Below, in pieces: positions 31,130-41,815 of a stretch of 64,000 nt of DNA. This DNA comes from Fonsecaea monophora (Eukaryota > Ascomycota > Eurotiomycetes > Chaetothyriales > Herpotrichiellaceae). Location of the stretch: positions 78,985-142,984 of the forward strand of contig NW_019174015.1 of NCBI RefSeq assembly GCF_001642475.1, read 5' to 3'. Under the pieces are notes generated by a model. The model had not been told where the DNA came from and ran no database searches. It worked only from the letters and a program-made list of their open reading frames with translations. Position numbers and translations under genes: made by a program. Position 1 is the stretch's first letter. Each line of letters opens with the position of its first letter.

Positions 31130-31771
31130 GACTTTTCCCTAACCGTCGAACTCTCAATCACACTCTCAACCTCAAACCTCACTCCGTGTCTTTCAGATCT
31201 GACCCCAACCACGTCTTTTCAGAGACTGACGTCCGATATCCGGTGCGGATATAGAAGTAAATTTTCACCCTCGACGCTGACAGAATATTTCTCAGAGGTC
31301 GTCTTGTCGTATCGACTTGATCATGCATACGAGTAGAAAAGGGGGAACTATTTAACTATTCTACCCTACCCGACGAGGATCAAATTCGCGGGCATACATA
31401 TTATTAATACGGGCAACGGACATAAGAGATGGTTGGATGGGCGATGAGTTGCCTTAGTTGGAGAATGGTCGATTGATGAATCCCCCCAACCCAACCACAG
31501 GTGTTTGGGAGACCCACGAAAGCCCGGGTCCTCATCTCCAACAGCCTTGTAAGTCACACATTGGCGACACATAATTAGGGGCACTCGATCATGAAAGGCC
31601 TGAAGGGTGTATTCTTGAACAAATCCCATTCTTCCGTGGCAGTCGGGATACATAAACGCCAAGAATCAGCTGTCCAGACCATCTCGCACTTCTACCTCGT
31701 ATATACCGAGTTATGTAGCTCTGGGTCCCCTTGCGCCCACCTACCGAGTCTGGCAACACCGAAAGACCCCT
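31130..31771. other. Intergenic between the MDR enzyme start and the 3' end of the Mpv17-like gene
   Basis: 642 nt; promoter of the oxidoreductase and 3' flank of the neighbour. No gene seen. Confidence 0.5.
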
Positions 31772-32597
31772 CTAGAGTCTCTCCGCCACCAAACTCAAGT
31801 AGACATTCCAACACAGCGCGACGGTCGCGAAGAACGGGATCCGCCGTTCAAAGGAAATGACACTGTGTGCGATGATGTTGGCAAAGGGCCATATCTTGTA
31901 CCCATTAACAATGATGATCATGGTCTTGGTGCGCAGATTGTGCAAGATCTTGGCGGGTTGGCCGTTCAGGAGCCCCATGATGACCAGGAACGCGACCGTG
32001 TTGAAGATGGCGCCCAGGGTGATGCAGTCTATGAACCACTTGATCCAGATGTTTTTCCAGTTCTTCCTCGTCGAGATCTTTCTTTTCTTCCTCCTCCGTT
32101 TGGGCTTTTGTTGATGATGGTGCCGCGAAACGGAGCCCTCGGCGATCGTGAGCTCGTGGTCATCGTCCATTTCGTCTGTGTTGGAGTCCTTTTCCACATC
32201 ACGATCATCAAGCGGGATCGAGCGATACTCCTCGCGCGACGGGGCGGTCGCGTGTCGGGGAAATGATCTCTCGAGCAACTCCTGCCATTTGTAGTTCAGT
32301 GGCGCGGTGATGAGGTCGAGGCAGAGAAATCTCAAGAGACGAGCGAGATCGAATTCAAACGCCTCCTGAAAAAGGACGGTCTCGTTAATTCTCTTTCTTA
32401 CCTGGTCTCGATGCGATGATGAGACAGTGAGAGGGAAAACAGGCGTGCACAAGTACCTCTTTTTTGTAAGCATCGATGGCTTGCGCCAGAGTATTGGAGA
32501 TGGAGACGATAATGGCGGACAGGATCCAGGCCTCGAGCAATGGTTTCCCCGGGCGGCATTTTGTAAGCCACTTGTCTGTAAATTCACCACGAGACAT
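31772..32597 (-). CDS. Mpv17/PMP22 family membrane protein with a charged insert
   Basis: Exons 32597-32457 and 32365-31772 (91-nt intron, GTACTT donor, TTTTTCAG acceptor) encode 244 residues. The family comprises four-helix organelle membrane proteins, mitochondrial inner membrane (Sym1/Mpv17) or peroxisomal (PMP22). Family blocks are visible in order: WLTKCRPGKPLLEAWILSAI, LARLLRFLCLDLITAPLNYKWQ, KWFIDCITLGAIFNTVAFLV, then NGYKIWPFANIIAHSVISFE and CWNVYLSLVAERL. Between the second and third helices sits an unusual insert of about 70 residues: an acidic half (DRDVEKDSNTDEMDDDHE) followed by RHHHQQKPKRRRKKRKISTR. In typical members this loop is short. The basic block could be a membrane-contact or targeting element. 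Organelle cannot be decided from the sequence. Confidence 0.85.
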
Positions 32598-33194
32598 GAT
32601 GGCGGTGACGAGACACACGAGGATGGATGGCTTTCAAAGAAGCATAAGCATCTGTGAGAGTGAGATTGGAAGGCTACGCGGAAGAGCCATGGCATGAATT
32701 GGGTGAGCCTGATCGGCGGACGGCGAAGTGAGGCGTGTCACATTTGGTGTTTGACAGCATCGAAGAACCGACTGGTGTCTGTGAGACCTCGGAGGTTTAC
32801 AACCAGGTACAGGTAACAAGATAATAGCTTTGTGCAGCGGCGGTGGCCTGGTACCGACCTAGATACGTAGGATGTGGTGAGAGCCTTAATACTCCTCCCC
32901 TGCTGTACCCCGCAACCGCCCTCAATGCCTCACAGAGCACCAGGGAGATGATACTTGGTGTCATTACAACCGCTAGAGGATATTTCTTTGCACAATGTGG
33001 TGCTCGACATGAAAATGCTTTTTGACATTTCATTATTTTTCACGTTGCCTTTTTCCCATCTCCCAACCACCTACTACATAGGTATCTCTCGAACAGATAC
33101 TGTATCATACCAGGAGTAAAGACACAATTCAGAGATAAACTCGAACATACTCCCAGACCTTACATCGCAAAGTCAACCTCTTCTTCAAAGAAAA
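32598..33194. promoter_or_regulatory. Divergent promoter between Mpv17-like and PSI-domain genes
   Basis: 597 nt. The Mpv17-like frame could extend slightly upstream only through non-ATG codons. No operator recognised. Confidence 0.45.
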
Positions 33195-33794
33195 ATGACA
33201 CATCTCGACCTCACCAACACCCAGAATCTCCCACCCCATATCGCCTCTTTGCTGAGCACGGCCCACAACACCTCCACCATCCCAGGCGACAGCGACCTCG
33301 ACCTCTTCTTCCACTGCTGGATCCGGCCGCACTGCCCGGCATGCCTGTCCGCGTCGAACCCGTACCCGTGCTCCTGGTGCGCCACGTCGCAGACCTGCGT
33401 CCCCAACACGGTCTATCCGTATCCGTTTGGGATCCTCTCGCCCCTCAAGACCGCCGACCTCTGTCCCCTGGGGTGGCGCGAGCGGTGGGAACTGCGCGCC
33501 CGACCATTCAGCTGTCGGTGCTCGAGCATGACGTTTGTGAGTGTCGTGGTCGCCGTGCTGGCGACGTTGTTGGGCCTGTGCTTGATCTGGGCGGGCGTGA
33601 GGGCCGGGAGGTGGGCTGGGAGGAAGTGGAGGGGGAGAAAGCAGGGGCGGTGGATGGTGGTGTGGACGAGGAGCGGTAGCGGCGAGAGTAGGGATGCTGC
33701 TACGAGTACGGCGACAGACGTACAGAGACGGAGGGATACTGGTGGTGGCGGTGGTAGAGCAGCAACAGACGAGACGACGCCATTGCTTGTATGA
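33195..33794 (+). CDS. Small PSI-domain single-pass membrane protein
   Basis: A 199-residue single-exon protein. Residues ~40-75 contain the cysteine cluster HCWIRPHCPACLSASNPYPC followed by SWCATSQTCVP, matching the PSI (plexin-semaphorin-integrin) fold with its W-C-x(5)-C centre. A further C-R-C pair precedes the single membrane helix at about 112-135 (FVSVVVAVLATLLGLCLIWAG). The cytosolic tail is basic, then glycine-rich, and ends ETTPLLV, an acidic-dileucine-like sorting signal often seen on vacuolar or endosomal fungal membrane proteins. There is no clear cleavable signal peptide, so the helix probably acts as the anchor. Function unknown; likely lumenal/extracellular PSI domain. Confidence 0.75.
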   Translation: MTHLDLTNTQNLPPHIASLLSTAHNTSTIPGDSDLDLFFHCWIRPHCPACLSASNPYPCSWCATSQTCVPNTVYPYPFGILSPLKTADLCPLGWRERWELRARPFSCRCSSMTFVSVVVAVLATLLGLCLIWAGVRAGRWAGRKWRGRKQGRWMVVWTRSGSGESRDAATSTATDVQRRRDTGGGGGRAATDETTPLLV

Positions 33795-33889
33795 TGCGAT
33801 TTGGAATTACAAAGGCACATGTTCTGTTCTACTACCCTGATATCTAACAAGTAACGCATCATGACTGAGTGAGCGGGCTGGATAGCCCG

Positions 33890-34906
33890 TCAGTCGTCCT
33901 GACTTGCTCCCTCCCCTCCAGCGTCACCATCACCACTCCCACCGACCTCGCCGCCAGCAGGCCCTAGACCTTTAGATACCTTACTGATGCGGTACTCAAC
34001 GGTGAGCCTGCCTTCTCCCACGATAAATCTACCAGCACCGACAAAGAGCGCCTGTTCCAGAGCCTTGTACCGCATCGATCCAGTCTCAAACGACACCTGT
34101 ATGACTTTTTCCCACCAAGCACAAACCCCAAGAGGGATGCCAAAGGTCAGCATCAAATCAGCACCAAACGCATCAACACAACATCGAACCGGTCAGTGAA
34201 AGAACCGGCGGTGTGCCCCGTTCGACTTGGAAAAAGGAAAATGGGTAAAAGCTTCGAGACGTACAGGAATGGCCAAAGTCTGTGGACCTGGCATTGACGC
34301 TGCGCCCGAGGATTCGGCGCATCTCGTTCGTAATATCAACTATTCCGGTGTAGTGGATGTGTATAGTCTGCAGCGCCTCCAAAAGGAGACCTGGTGGTCA
34401 GTTATACGCTCTCCCGACGTACTCCTCAACTGTGGCCAGGGGCACACAGCGTTGAGGAAATCCTAGATGGACCACTTGGGCAGGCAAAGAAACTGACCTC
34501 TCCATTCTGATCTCTGGCATTCCTCGCGAGAAAAGGGCATCCAATCAGCCTTCTCTCGACAGATGTCCTCGACGGTAGAATGAGAAAAAGGCACTCACCC
34601 AACAATCAAATCACTCCTCAACCGCATCCGCCCTCCGTCCGGGTCATTGTGCACGTAATCCACCCCCTGGCCCCGTAACCTCGCGTCCACCCTCACAGGA
34701 AAGCCCGGCTCGCTCACAAAGCTTCCGGACACGAGGGGTACAACCGTCAGCGGCGTGCCCCGCGAGAGCGAGCCGATGGGCGTGGCGGCGCCGATGACGA
34801 TCGTGAGGTGGAACGCTGGCTGCAAGCTCGGGTGGTCGGCCAGGGTGGAAGGGCGTGTAGCATACGGAGTGTCCGCTTGCGCGGCAGAAGAGTTGGGAGT
34901 AGCCAT
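33890..34906 (-). CDS. DUF3237 (UPF0311) family protein with probable microexon
   Basis: Exons 34906-34599, 34513-34498, 34367-34265 and 34104-33890 give 213 residues in one frame. DUF3237 proteins are small beta-barrel proteins of unknown function. Visible blocks: HPSLQPAFHLTIVIGAATPI, PLVSGSF, the DxxG-x-x-I-x-I-x-Y-x-G block rebuilt as DQNGETIHIHYTG across introns 1 and 2, then DFGHSFIQVSFETGSMRYKA across intron 3, and ALFVGAGRFIVGEGRLTVEY. Exon 2 is only 16 nt with a TGCCAG acceptor, or 25 nt if the upstream CGAG is used. Intron 3 (160 nt) needs an AAAAAG acceptor. Joints are chosen by family similarity, and the exon-2 boundary is the least certain. The C-terminus is glycine/aspartate-rich. 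Confidence 0.75.
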
Positions 34907-35589
34907 TTGACGGAGGCACAGCTTAGATGTCAACCTGGAGTAGACGTGGTGGAAAGGAAGCGCATTCGACGGGCGTCCTTTCTCGTCTTGAACGGGCCGT
35001 GCAGGGTTTTCCTTTCCTTACGAGGTACAGAGGGGACAAAGACGAAGAAGAGCCGTAAGGATCATCCTTTTCACCACCTCACATCTCTTGACAATATAGA
35101 GCTGGAGAAAACCAGGAGAGTTGGAAATGTCGGTCAGACCCGATCAAGAACAACAAACGGGCTCAGAAAGACGCAAAGACGCAAAGAGTAAAACACGAGA
35201 GTGTACGAGATATATAGAATCTGATGGGGTAATTAGTAGACAAATAATGCCTTGTCATGTCTACCCAGTTACTCACAGACCCCGCAGTTTCGTCGTCGCC
35301 ATCATTGTCGCTGTTGCCGCCTGCAATCATCATGTATCTCTTATACAAAAATAAAACATCCACACTCGTGATAATGTATACGCCCGACGTCAGCAGAAAA
35401 ATCAACTACATTCTCCATTACATCGTAATTCGTCGGGTCACTATCCTGTCCCGGTTCCAAAGACCTCTCCCGAATCCAGCAACATAGTGGAAACAGCAGT
35501 CGTTGGCTCATAACATGACTGATCGTACATTGAGAGAAGGATAAGACATGGCCCACCGAGGGGGGAAAAACAGTATTGGTGCTGCCTGG
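34907..35589. other. Intergenic between the DUF3237 gene and PPN1
   Basis: 683 nt: upstream region of the DUF3237 gene and 3' flank of PPN1. Nothing else supportable. Confidence 0.5.
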
Positions 35590-37676
35590 CTATTCTTCCA
35601 AGCCAGACATTGAGCCAAACCGCTGGTCGATCTCATCGTCAGGCTTCGTGTGCACAAAAGCCCGTTTGATAAACACCTTCCATAGATGGTTCTTGCGAGT
35701 TTTTGTCTTGTGCTTGTCACCCTTGTTCTTGGACAAATCAACATCTCTCTCCACATCCTCGAGGTCTTCATCACTCAGCTTCAGGCTGTCTCGTCCCATT
35801 CTCTCGGCCAGATCCAGCATCGACCGCACGGTCAAGTCTTGTATTCGATAGGCGCTGTCGTTCTTTGTTGTGTACTCGGTAAAGTATGCGAAGTGTTTGT
35901 AAGGATCTTTGTTGGACGACTTGTCCTGGTGCATCTGCTCGTGGATTCGAGTCAGATTGGCGTAATATTGCGTCAACGATACCAGAGACAGCGGCTGTGG
36001 AGAATATGCCGGACCAGGAGGAGATGAACTGGATGGTGGTTTGGGCACTGGAAAGTTGGGTTTCTTCGGCTTCTTCTTCCTCTTTTTACCTTTCTTTTTC
36101 TTCTTAAGATCGTGGATATCGTTATTTGTGTCGACATCGTTGTCAGACTCATCTTCCTCTGTCTCCTCAGAGACCTCTTCCCGATTCGCCGAGCCGTCGA
36201 CATGGTGTTCGACCGCAGGTTTTCCAATCGCGCCTTGGGCTGGGTGGTCATTCTCCATCCCTGTAATGTTGTACTCCACCACTCGAAGAGTAGGAAAGAA
36301 GTTGGGAACAACGCTCGGAGACACTAATGTCAAGCTATATCTCTCCCCCCAAGGTCCACCGATGGCCTTTAGAAACTTCGCGAGTTCCTTCTCCTCATCC
36401 TTCTTTCGAGTATCGACAGTGTTGTTGGATACTTCCTCGCCACCCATACGCAGATATGAATGTCCAGCTGGTGGTGTGGGTAATTCTGACCAGCCTGACC
36501 TCAGTTCATTCAAGTATTGTGCCTTTGCGGCGAGGGAGAAGGTGTTGTCTGGTTGCGACTTGAAGCGCTGGATCTTATTGGGTCCATCGTCGATGCCTTC
36601 AATCTTGAACTTGTAATGCAGTTCTTTGACGTCCTGAAACATAAAATGATCGATGTTCATGTGTCCAAAGATCGAGGTGATGATCACATCTCGATATTGT
36701 CTCATCCACAAGGTAAACTTTTGGTAACAGCTTTCATCCCAGTTTTGTTTGCTCTCAGTCCTGGCTGGAGGGACATGACCGATGAGAATGGCTTTCATGC
36801 CTCGGTCGCGGAGGAATTGCAGTTGGATTCGAAGCCATTCCATGTGCTCGTAACCTGGCTCTGACTTCAAGTCGCAGCCATCGACTGCCGAGTTCGAGTC
36901 GAAGAAGTATAGGGTGTTGAGGCTAAATACTGCCAGTCTATTAGGTATAACTTCCGTGAAGAACCAGCCACCTCTTGCAAATGAATGGCGCTGTGCCTGT
37001 GGGATAAACGGCTCCCAGACATCCAGGTAGGTCCGCGTCCACTTGTTGGGCCCGGCGGTGAAGATATTGTGGGGGAGAATGTCGTTATTGCCAAAAGTAG
37101 GCACGATGGGGACGACAAAGTCGTTAGTCGGGTCCGGGTCGTGTATGTTGTCCGGCTTGCCAAAGGTCTCGACGAACTTGTTTACAACAAATCGATTGAG
37201 CTTGAGCACCTGCTTGTCTGACCGGGGAAGGCGGTCGTCGTTGTCATGGCGGGCCGAGTCGCCGGTCCAGACGACAAAATCGATCTCGTCCTTGAGGTTT
37301 GCCTCGATCCACTTGAAGGTGGCATTGACCAGGCTAATGGGTGTGTCACAGTCTGTTGTTTCTGCTCCGTAATATGCGGCACTGCCATGACCGTAATGGC
37401 ATTGCTCTTCAGTATCGGAATGAGGTTTGTAGAAAGGATCGGGATGGAGGTCTGGAGCAACAGGTCAGCGCAGCTAGGGAAGCTAGGGGTTGCGGAAACA
37501 GTACCAGTGATGTGCAGAAACCTCCCGCGTAGCCTCCGAGGTGCAGGTTGCGACCTCAAGGTCGATGGCCCGTCGATCACTTGTTGTTGGCCATCATCGT
37601 TCCACGGAGTACTGGGAGGTGCTGCCGCTACGAGAGCTGCCAACAGCAGCAACAGGTAACGGGCAACGCGGGCCAT
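35590..37676 (-). CDS. PPN1: Endopolyphosphatase Ppn1 (vacuolar)
   Basis: Exons 37676-37505 and 37451-35590 (53-nt intron, GTACTG donor, CTCCAG acceptor) encode 677 residues. Ppn1 cleaves long-chain inorganic polyphosphate in the vacuole. An N-terminal hydrophobic anchor (RYLLLLLAALVAAAP) precedes a calcineurin-like phosphoesterase domain. Metal-site motifs: ITDLHPDPFY (created at the splice joint), FVVWTGDSARHDNDDRLPRS, FGNNDILPHNIF and AILIGHVPPARTE, with IFGHMNIDHFMF supplying the last histidine. NQS/NNT-type glycosylation sites occur in the C-terminal half. A disordered insert with acidic then lysine-rich runs (KKKKKGKKRKKKPKKP) lies at about 480-500. The C-terminal SLTQYYANLTRIHEQ and FAYFTEYTTKN are family blocks. 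In yeast the protein is matured by vacuolar proteases. Confidence 0.94.
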
Positions 37677-38678
37677 GACTGAAACGCTGGAGGAAGTCAC
37701 ATGGACTTGACCTGGACGTGCAAACAAACTTCATCAGACAGCGACAAAGCGTGAAGCTGGTGAATGGGAGCGGATAAATCTTGCATGGAGAACGAAATCG
37801 CTCACAGTGGAACGTGCAAGAGACTCATGCGCAGGTCAAGGTCCTCGAAAAACGGGTTCAGGCTCAAGGGGAAACCCACGTCATCCAGCGAATGGGGGTC
37901 CGACACCCAGCTCGGTTCGACTGGCTGGGAATCCCAGGCACCTGCGGAAGGAGGCCTCTGGCCTGGGCGAGCCTAATAATTTGACCAACCGCCGCCCCTG
38001 CAACGGCCTAGTGAGCCACTGGATGCCCCCGCGATGCGCCTGCGATGGTCAGGCACGGGGCGAGAGATTCTGGAAGTAATAGCCGGACATTGTGCAAGAT
38101 TGCGTCATACAAGGCCCTGAATCCGCACAACAGCGTGTCAGCTCCCTCGTGAGACTGCGCTGTAGATGAGTTGAACCAAGATAAATATCGACTGTGGGAG
38201 TTTAGGAATGGACTTCTGCCCTCGCTCCGTCTTACAACCTTCGCATGATCTTGCAACTGGCCCCCTCTCTCAAGAACAGGTTGGCACTGCACTGCTGCAA
38301 CCACCCAAAACTCAGACTGTGCGGTGAAGGCGTTGCAAGGCCAATTAGCAGAACCGAGCAATACACGTGGGCTTCATCGCGCTCTCAGATGACTTGGGCG
38401 CCTGCCCTCCTTTACGGGAGCTGACACCCTCCTTGGTCGCGCTCCGAGTGATCTAGGTTTCTTGAACCCTGGTGTTGGATTCTAATAGGGGAGATAAGAT
38501 TGCGTGGTCTGCGTGGTTTGGGATAAAGATGGTCCAAAAGAGGCTTGCACATCTTTTGTCACTGCTGGTGCCGTTGACCGACTCGCGGCATCGAGGCACG
38601 CGACAGAAGTCATCCCGCACTATTTCTAGGCAGTTGAGCCTGATGTAATTTCGGAGGCATCAAAGACCAATGCTGCCC
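37677..38678. other. Intergenic, upstream of PPN1 and 3' of the Zn2Cys6 gene
   Basis: 1,002 nt without a gene I can support. A minus-strand frame at 38008-38361 has no similarity and no coding-like pattern. No repeats noticed. Confidence 0.5.
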
Positions 38679-40733
38679 TCAACTGCGTCCGCCGTAAAAC
38701 TCATAGCTCCGCCGAGGCAGGGATCCAGGTGGCATCGGATACATGGGGGGCATGTGATAGTCTTCTGGTGGGGTCAACATCGATTGTTGCTGCATATCAG
38801 GTTGGACAGGGTCGTGATTGATTGGAGGGCTCGGAAGTTGAGACCCTTCATATGGATAGGCATTCGTAGCTGGATAGATATTGCTTGCCATACTGTTATA
38901 TCCAATGCCAGCGGTCGTTGAAGCATTGACATGGGCCGTGTTGGTGTACTGCGCTGCGCCCATCTCCAGCTGTCTGCTCTTCAGCCGTGAGAAGAGAACG
39001 GCCGATTCTTGTTCGAACTTCTCGCGCATCTCTGGCATAGACCACCGGTGTCGTGCAAAGTCGAGAATCTCAATGATCTTCTGGAGGCAGATGGTCGCCC
39101 GCTGACCATTATCTAGGGGAACACTGTTGGCGAGAGGCGAGCCTTCGCGAATGGCATGCGTCGTCTTGATGAGCCGATCGAAATCCGACCACATCACTTC
39201 CACAAACTTCTGTCCCACGTATTTTGCTCGACTGATATCCGCGAATGTCAGGTATGCGTGCCAGCCCACGTCCTGCGTGATCGGTTGCAGAAGATCCGCG
39301 TATTGGGCTGAGTATTCGAACACAAGCTCTTTGTTGAGATCCGTCATACTGCGTGCAGGAACACGCTGGTTGGGCGAGACCACCAAGATCTGACAATACA
39401 GCCTTTCAACGTTGAAGAGCATCAAATGCCGCTGTGATAGTGTCGTGGGGATGGTGGAATACCAGGCGTGGATATCGTTGGATACAGAGCTGGCATAGGT
39501 AGCTGCCGTAGCCAGAGGCCATTGAGACCGGGAAGACCATCTTGTGCTCTGATAGAAGCTAGACTGAACGCGGCGAATGTCAAACATATAGAGGCATGGC
39601 CTGATCGAACGCTGGAAAACCGGAGATTGGGATGACTCCGACGCTGATTCTGGTAGAGGCACCTCGGAAGCGGAATCGTCGGTGAATGAGAATGCCCGAT
39701 CAAGAGACATGCTGACGAGGCGGTCCAAAGCGTAAACACAATGGAATATCCTTCTTCGCAGGTCCAATTCATCCTTGCTGATCTTCGTCTCTGGAGGTGG
39801 CTCGCAGTGCAGCCCCAGATCGACCATGAGGCGAGCTGCCATGCCTACGAGGTACCAGGGATCATAGTGTGCTGGGTCTACCAGTGAGTACTGTACCAGA
39901 AGGAGGAGAGCCTGCACTCCAGCAATGGATCCAGGATGTAATACGTAGCAGGCAAGTCCTCTAGCTGCCGACATGTGTTGTAGTGCTGTCTTGTCATTCT
40001 CGTCTCCTTTCCGTTGCGAGCTCGAGGCATAGGCGATGGCCAGAATCAGGCGTACATACCACACGTCCAAGGGGGTCACAGTCGATGAGATCGCAGAAGA
40101 CTCGTGATAGATGCGAGACAAGCTAGACATCAAGTCTGTTTCGGAGAAGAAGGGGAAGAGGACAAATATGTTTTCAAGGTATTGATTGATCATGGGAGTG
40201 ATGGCGTATCGAGGGGGCAGCCCTCGCGATTCAAGAGGAGGTAGCTCTCCTCTTGCCGCCGCCGAGAGGAGAAGCTTCGCAAATGACATGGTCGAGGTAA
40301 ACCCATGGAAATCGCGCGAGGTAGCGTTGACAGTGAGGAAGCCAAAGTCACTGACCAGCTCGTCAACATCCGAAGCCTCTTTTCGGCGAGCGCCGCTTAT
40401 CTTTCGTCGCTGGGGAGGCCGGCCCGTCGTCAAGTGCGTGCTAGACAGCGTCGTTTGACTGGCAGCCTCCGCTCGCGCAGCATTGATCTTTTTCTGTAGC
40501 CGTTGAGCAGCAGCTTCGAGGGCTGCGACATAGCTTCTTTCCTTGCCCCGCGCAAATTCATCGTTGGCGCTTGTGCAACTGGTTGCTTTGCCAGATCTCT
40601 CACAGGCAGAACAAGCGGGCAGTTTTCCGTCGCATTTGATTTTCGCAGAGCGACACCTCGCGCACGCAGCCACAGGTCTGGACACCCTCAGTGAGGGAGC
40701 TAGGAGGGCCTCGATGGACTCGCTCTTCGTCAT
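38679..40733 (-). CDS. Zn2Cys6 fungal transcription factor (first of divergent pair)
   Basis: The first ATG in frame is at 40733 and gives 684 residues; the frame continues upstream only to a GTG. The binuclear zinc cluster is AACARCRSAKIKCDGKLPAC then SACERSGKATSC (C-x2-C-x6-C-x6-C-x2-C-x8-C). A short linker and a coiled-coil (SYVAALEAAAQRLQKKINAA) follow, the usual dimerisation unit. The middle region carries the fungal-specific TF domain: YVRLILAIAYASSSQR, YDPWYLVGMAARLMVDLGLH and DLRRRIFHCVYALDRLVSMS. The C-terminus is proline/glutamine/methionine-rich, probably activating. No intron is required. Target genes cannot be inferred from the protein. A second Zn2Cys6 gene is divergently transcribed 1.08 kb away. 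Confidence 0.93.
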   Translation of the reverse strand: MTKSESIEALLAPSLRVSRPVAACARCRSAKIKCDGKLPACSACERSGKATSCTSANDEFARGKERSYVAALEAAAQRLQKKINAARAEAASQTTLSSTHLTTGRPPQRRKISGARRKEASDVDELVSDFGFLTVNATSRDFHGFTSTMSFAKLLLSAAARGELPPLESRGLPPRYAITPMINQYLENIFVLFPFFSETDLMSSLSRIYHESSAISSTVTPLDVWYVRLILAIAYASSSQRKGDENDKTALQHMSAARGLACYVLHPGSIAGVQALLLLVQYSLVDPAHYDPWYLVGMAARLMVDLGLHCEPPPETKISKDELDLRRRIFHCVYALDRLVSMSLDRAFSFTDDSASEVPLPESASESSQSPVFQRSIRPCLYMFDIRRVQSSFYQSTRWSSRSQWPLATAATYASSVSNDIHAWYSTIPTTLSQRHLMLFNVERLYCQILVVSPNQRVPARSMTDLNKELVFEYSAQYADLLQPITQDVGWHAYLTFADISRAKYVGQKFVEVMWSDFDRLIKTTHAIREGSPLANSVPLDNGQRATICLQKIIEILDFARHRWSMPEMREKFEQESAVLFSRLKSRQLEMGAAQYTNTAHVNASTTAGIGYNSMASNIYPATNAYPYEGSQLPSPPINHDPVQPDMQQQSMLTPPEDYHMPPMYPMPPGSLPRRSYEFYGGRS

Positions 40734-41815
40734 GACTGAAGAAAGGAATTCGGAGGTGATAGTCAACACATTTCTGCTCGATACGTGTAGGTTTTCCTGA
40801 GGATATCGACAACAATGAAATTGTTGGCGCTGATCTGTGACGCTATCTTTACCAGCCAGAGTCTGAGTAGTGCGACCTCGATGGTGAAGGACGGGTGCGC
40901 TGTCTGGTAGAGGGCAATGAGCAGAGATGGCGATCTGGCGATCTCTTTTACGACTGACTTGAGCTGAATTGTAGCTGCTGCCGTTGTCTTCTATTGTGGT
41001 TGGTGACGATGAGGGATGTGTCTTGCTCTTTGACGATTGACGACGATCAAGTGAACATTTCGGCCAAGGGGCTCATCCATGGAGGGGTCGGTGGGCACTG
41101 ACCTTTCATCATTGGGTCCCCTCTTTTGGTGGCGGCTGGGGGTCCCGGGCACTTCTCTCGCCTGTTCCCCACCCAATGGGAGAAGCGAGTCGAGGGCCAA
41201 CCCCTATTAGACTTCAGCCGCGGGGGATCCGTGAGCGCCTGGACCCCTTCAGGGCCTCGATGGCCTCTGCCCAAATACAGGCATGACAGGACCCCTACTG
41301 CTACTGGACAGGTAAGCATCCAGGTACTGGGCGAATAGGCGTCGTCGCAGTCCTCCCTGACCTTGTGCTGTCCTCCTCAGCTTTAGGATTTCAGCTCCGT
41401 GTCAATTCTTCAATCTGAGCTGCACAGGAGCCAAATCCTCTTGACAGGTCACTGACACTCCAGCTCGTCAACATCTGTGGCCGACCGTTACATCTGGCCC
41501 CAGAACCTGGATCTGTCACCAGGCGAGCAGAAGAATGTTTTGTCCTGTTGAAGCCCACCCCTCGCTGCTGACAGGCTCATCCGGGTTCCGCTAGGCGGTA
41601 ACCCTATGCCCAAACTCTCAGCGCAATCCAATGGTGTCTGGCCTCACCTAATGCACTGTCCAACATCCGATCATGAGCAAACTTCCCGTACTTTATTTCA
41701 TCACTGGCAGGCCACGCACGCATCATGAGGAATGGATATCGATCTCCCTTGCAGGCCGCCTTCACCATCTTTGACCACCTGAACATCGACCCTTTGCTAT
41801 CCGCTTGCTGAATTG
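40734..41815. promoter_or_regulatory. Shared upstream region of two divergent Zn2Cys6 genes
   Basis: 1,082 nt. It includes several CGG/CCG words (for example CAGCCGCGGGGGATCC near 41215 and CCGGGTTCCGCTAGGCGG near 41581), the half-sites used by this protein class. Auto- or cross-regulation is possible but not shown. No ORF here looks real. Confidence 0.5.

Noticed and set aside
37880..37960. tRNA-like T-loop word GGTTCGA
   Set aside because: The flanks do not fold into acceptor, D and anticodon stems, and there is no matching B-box ending.
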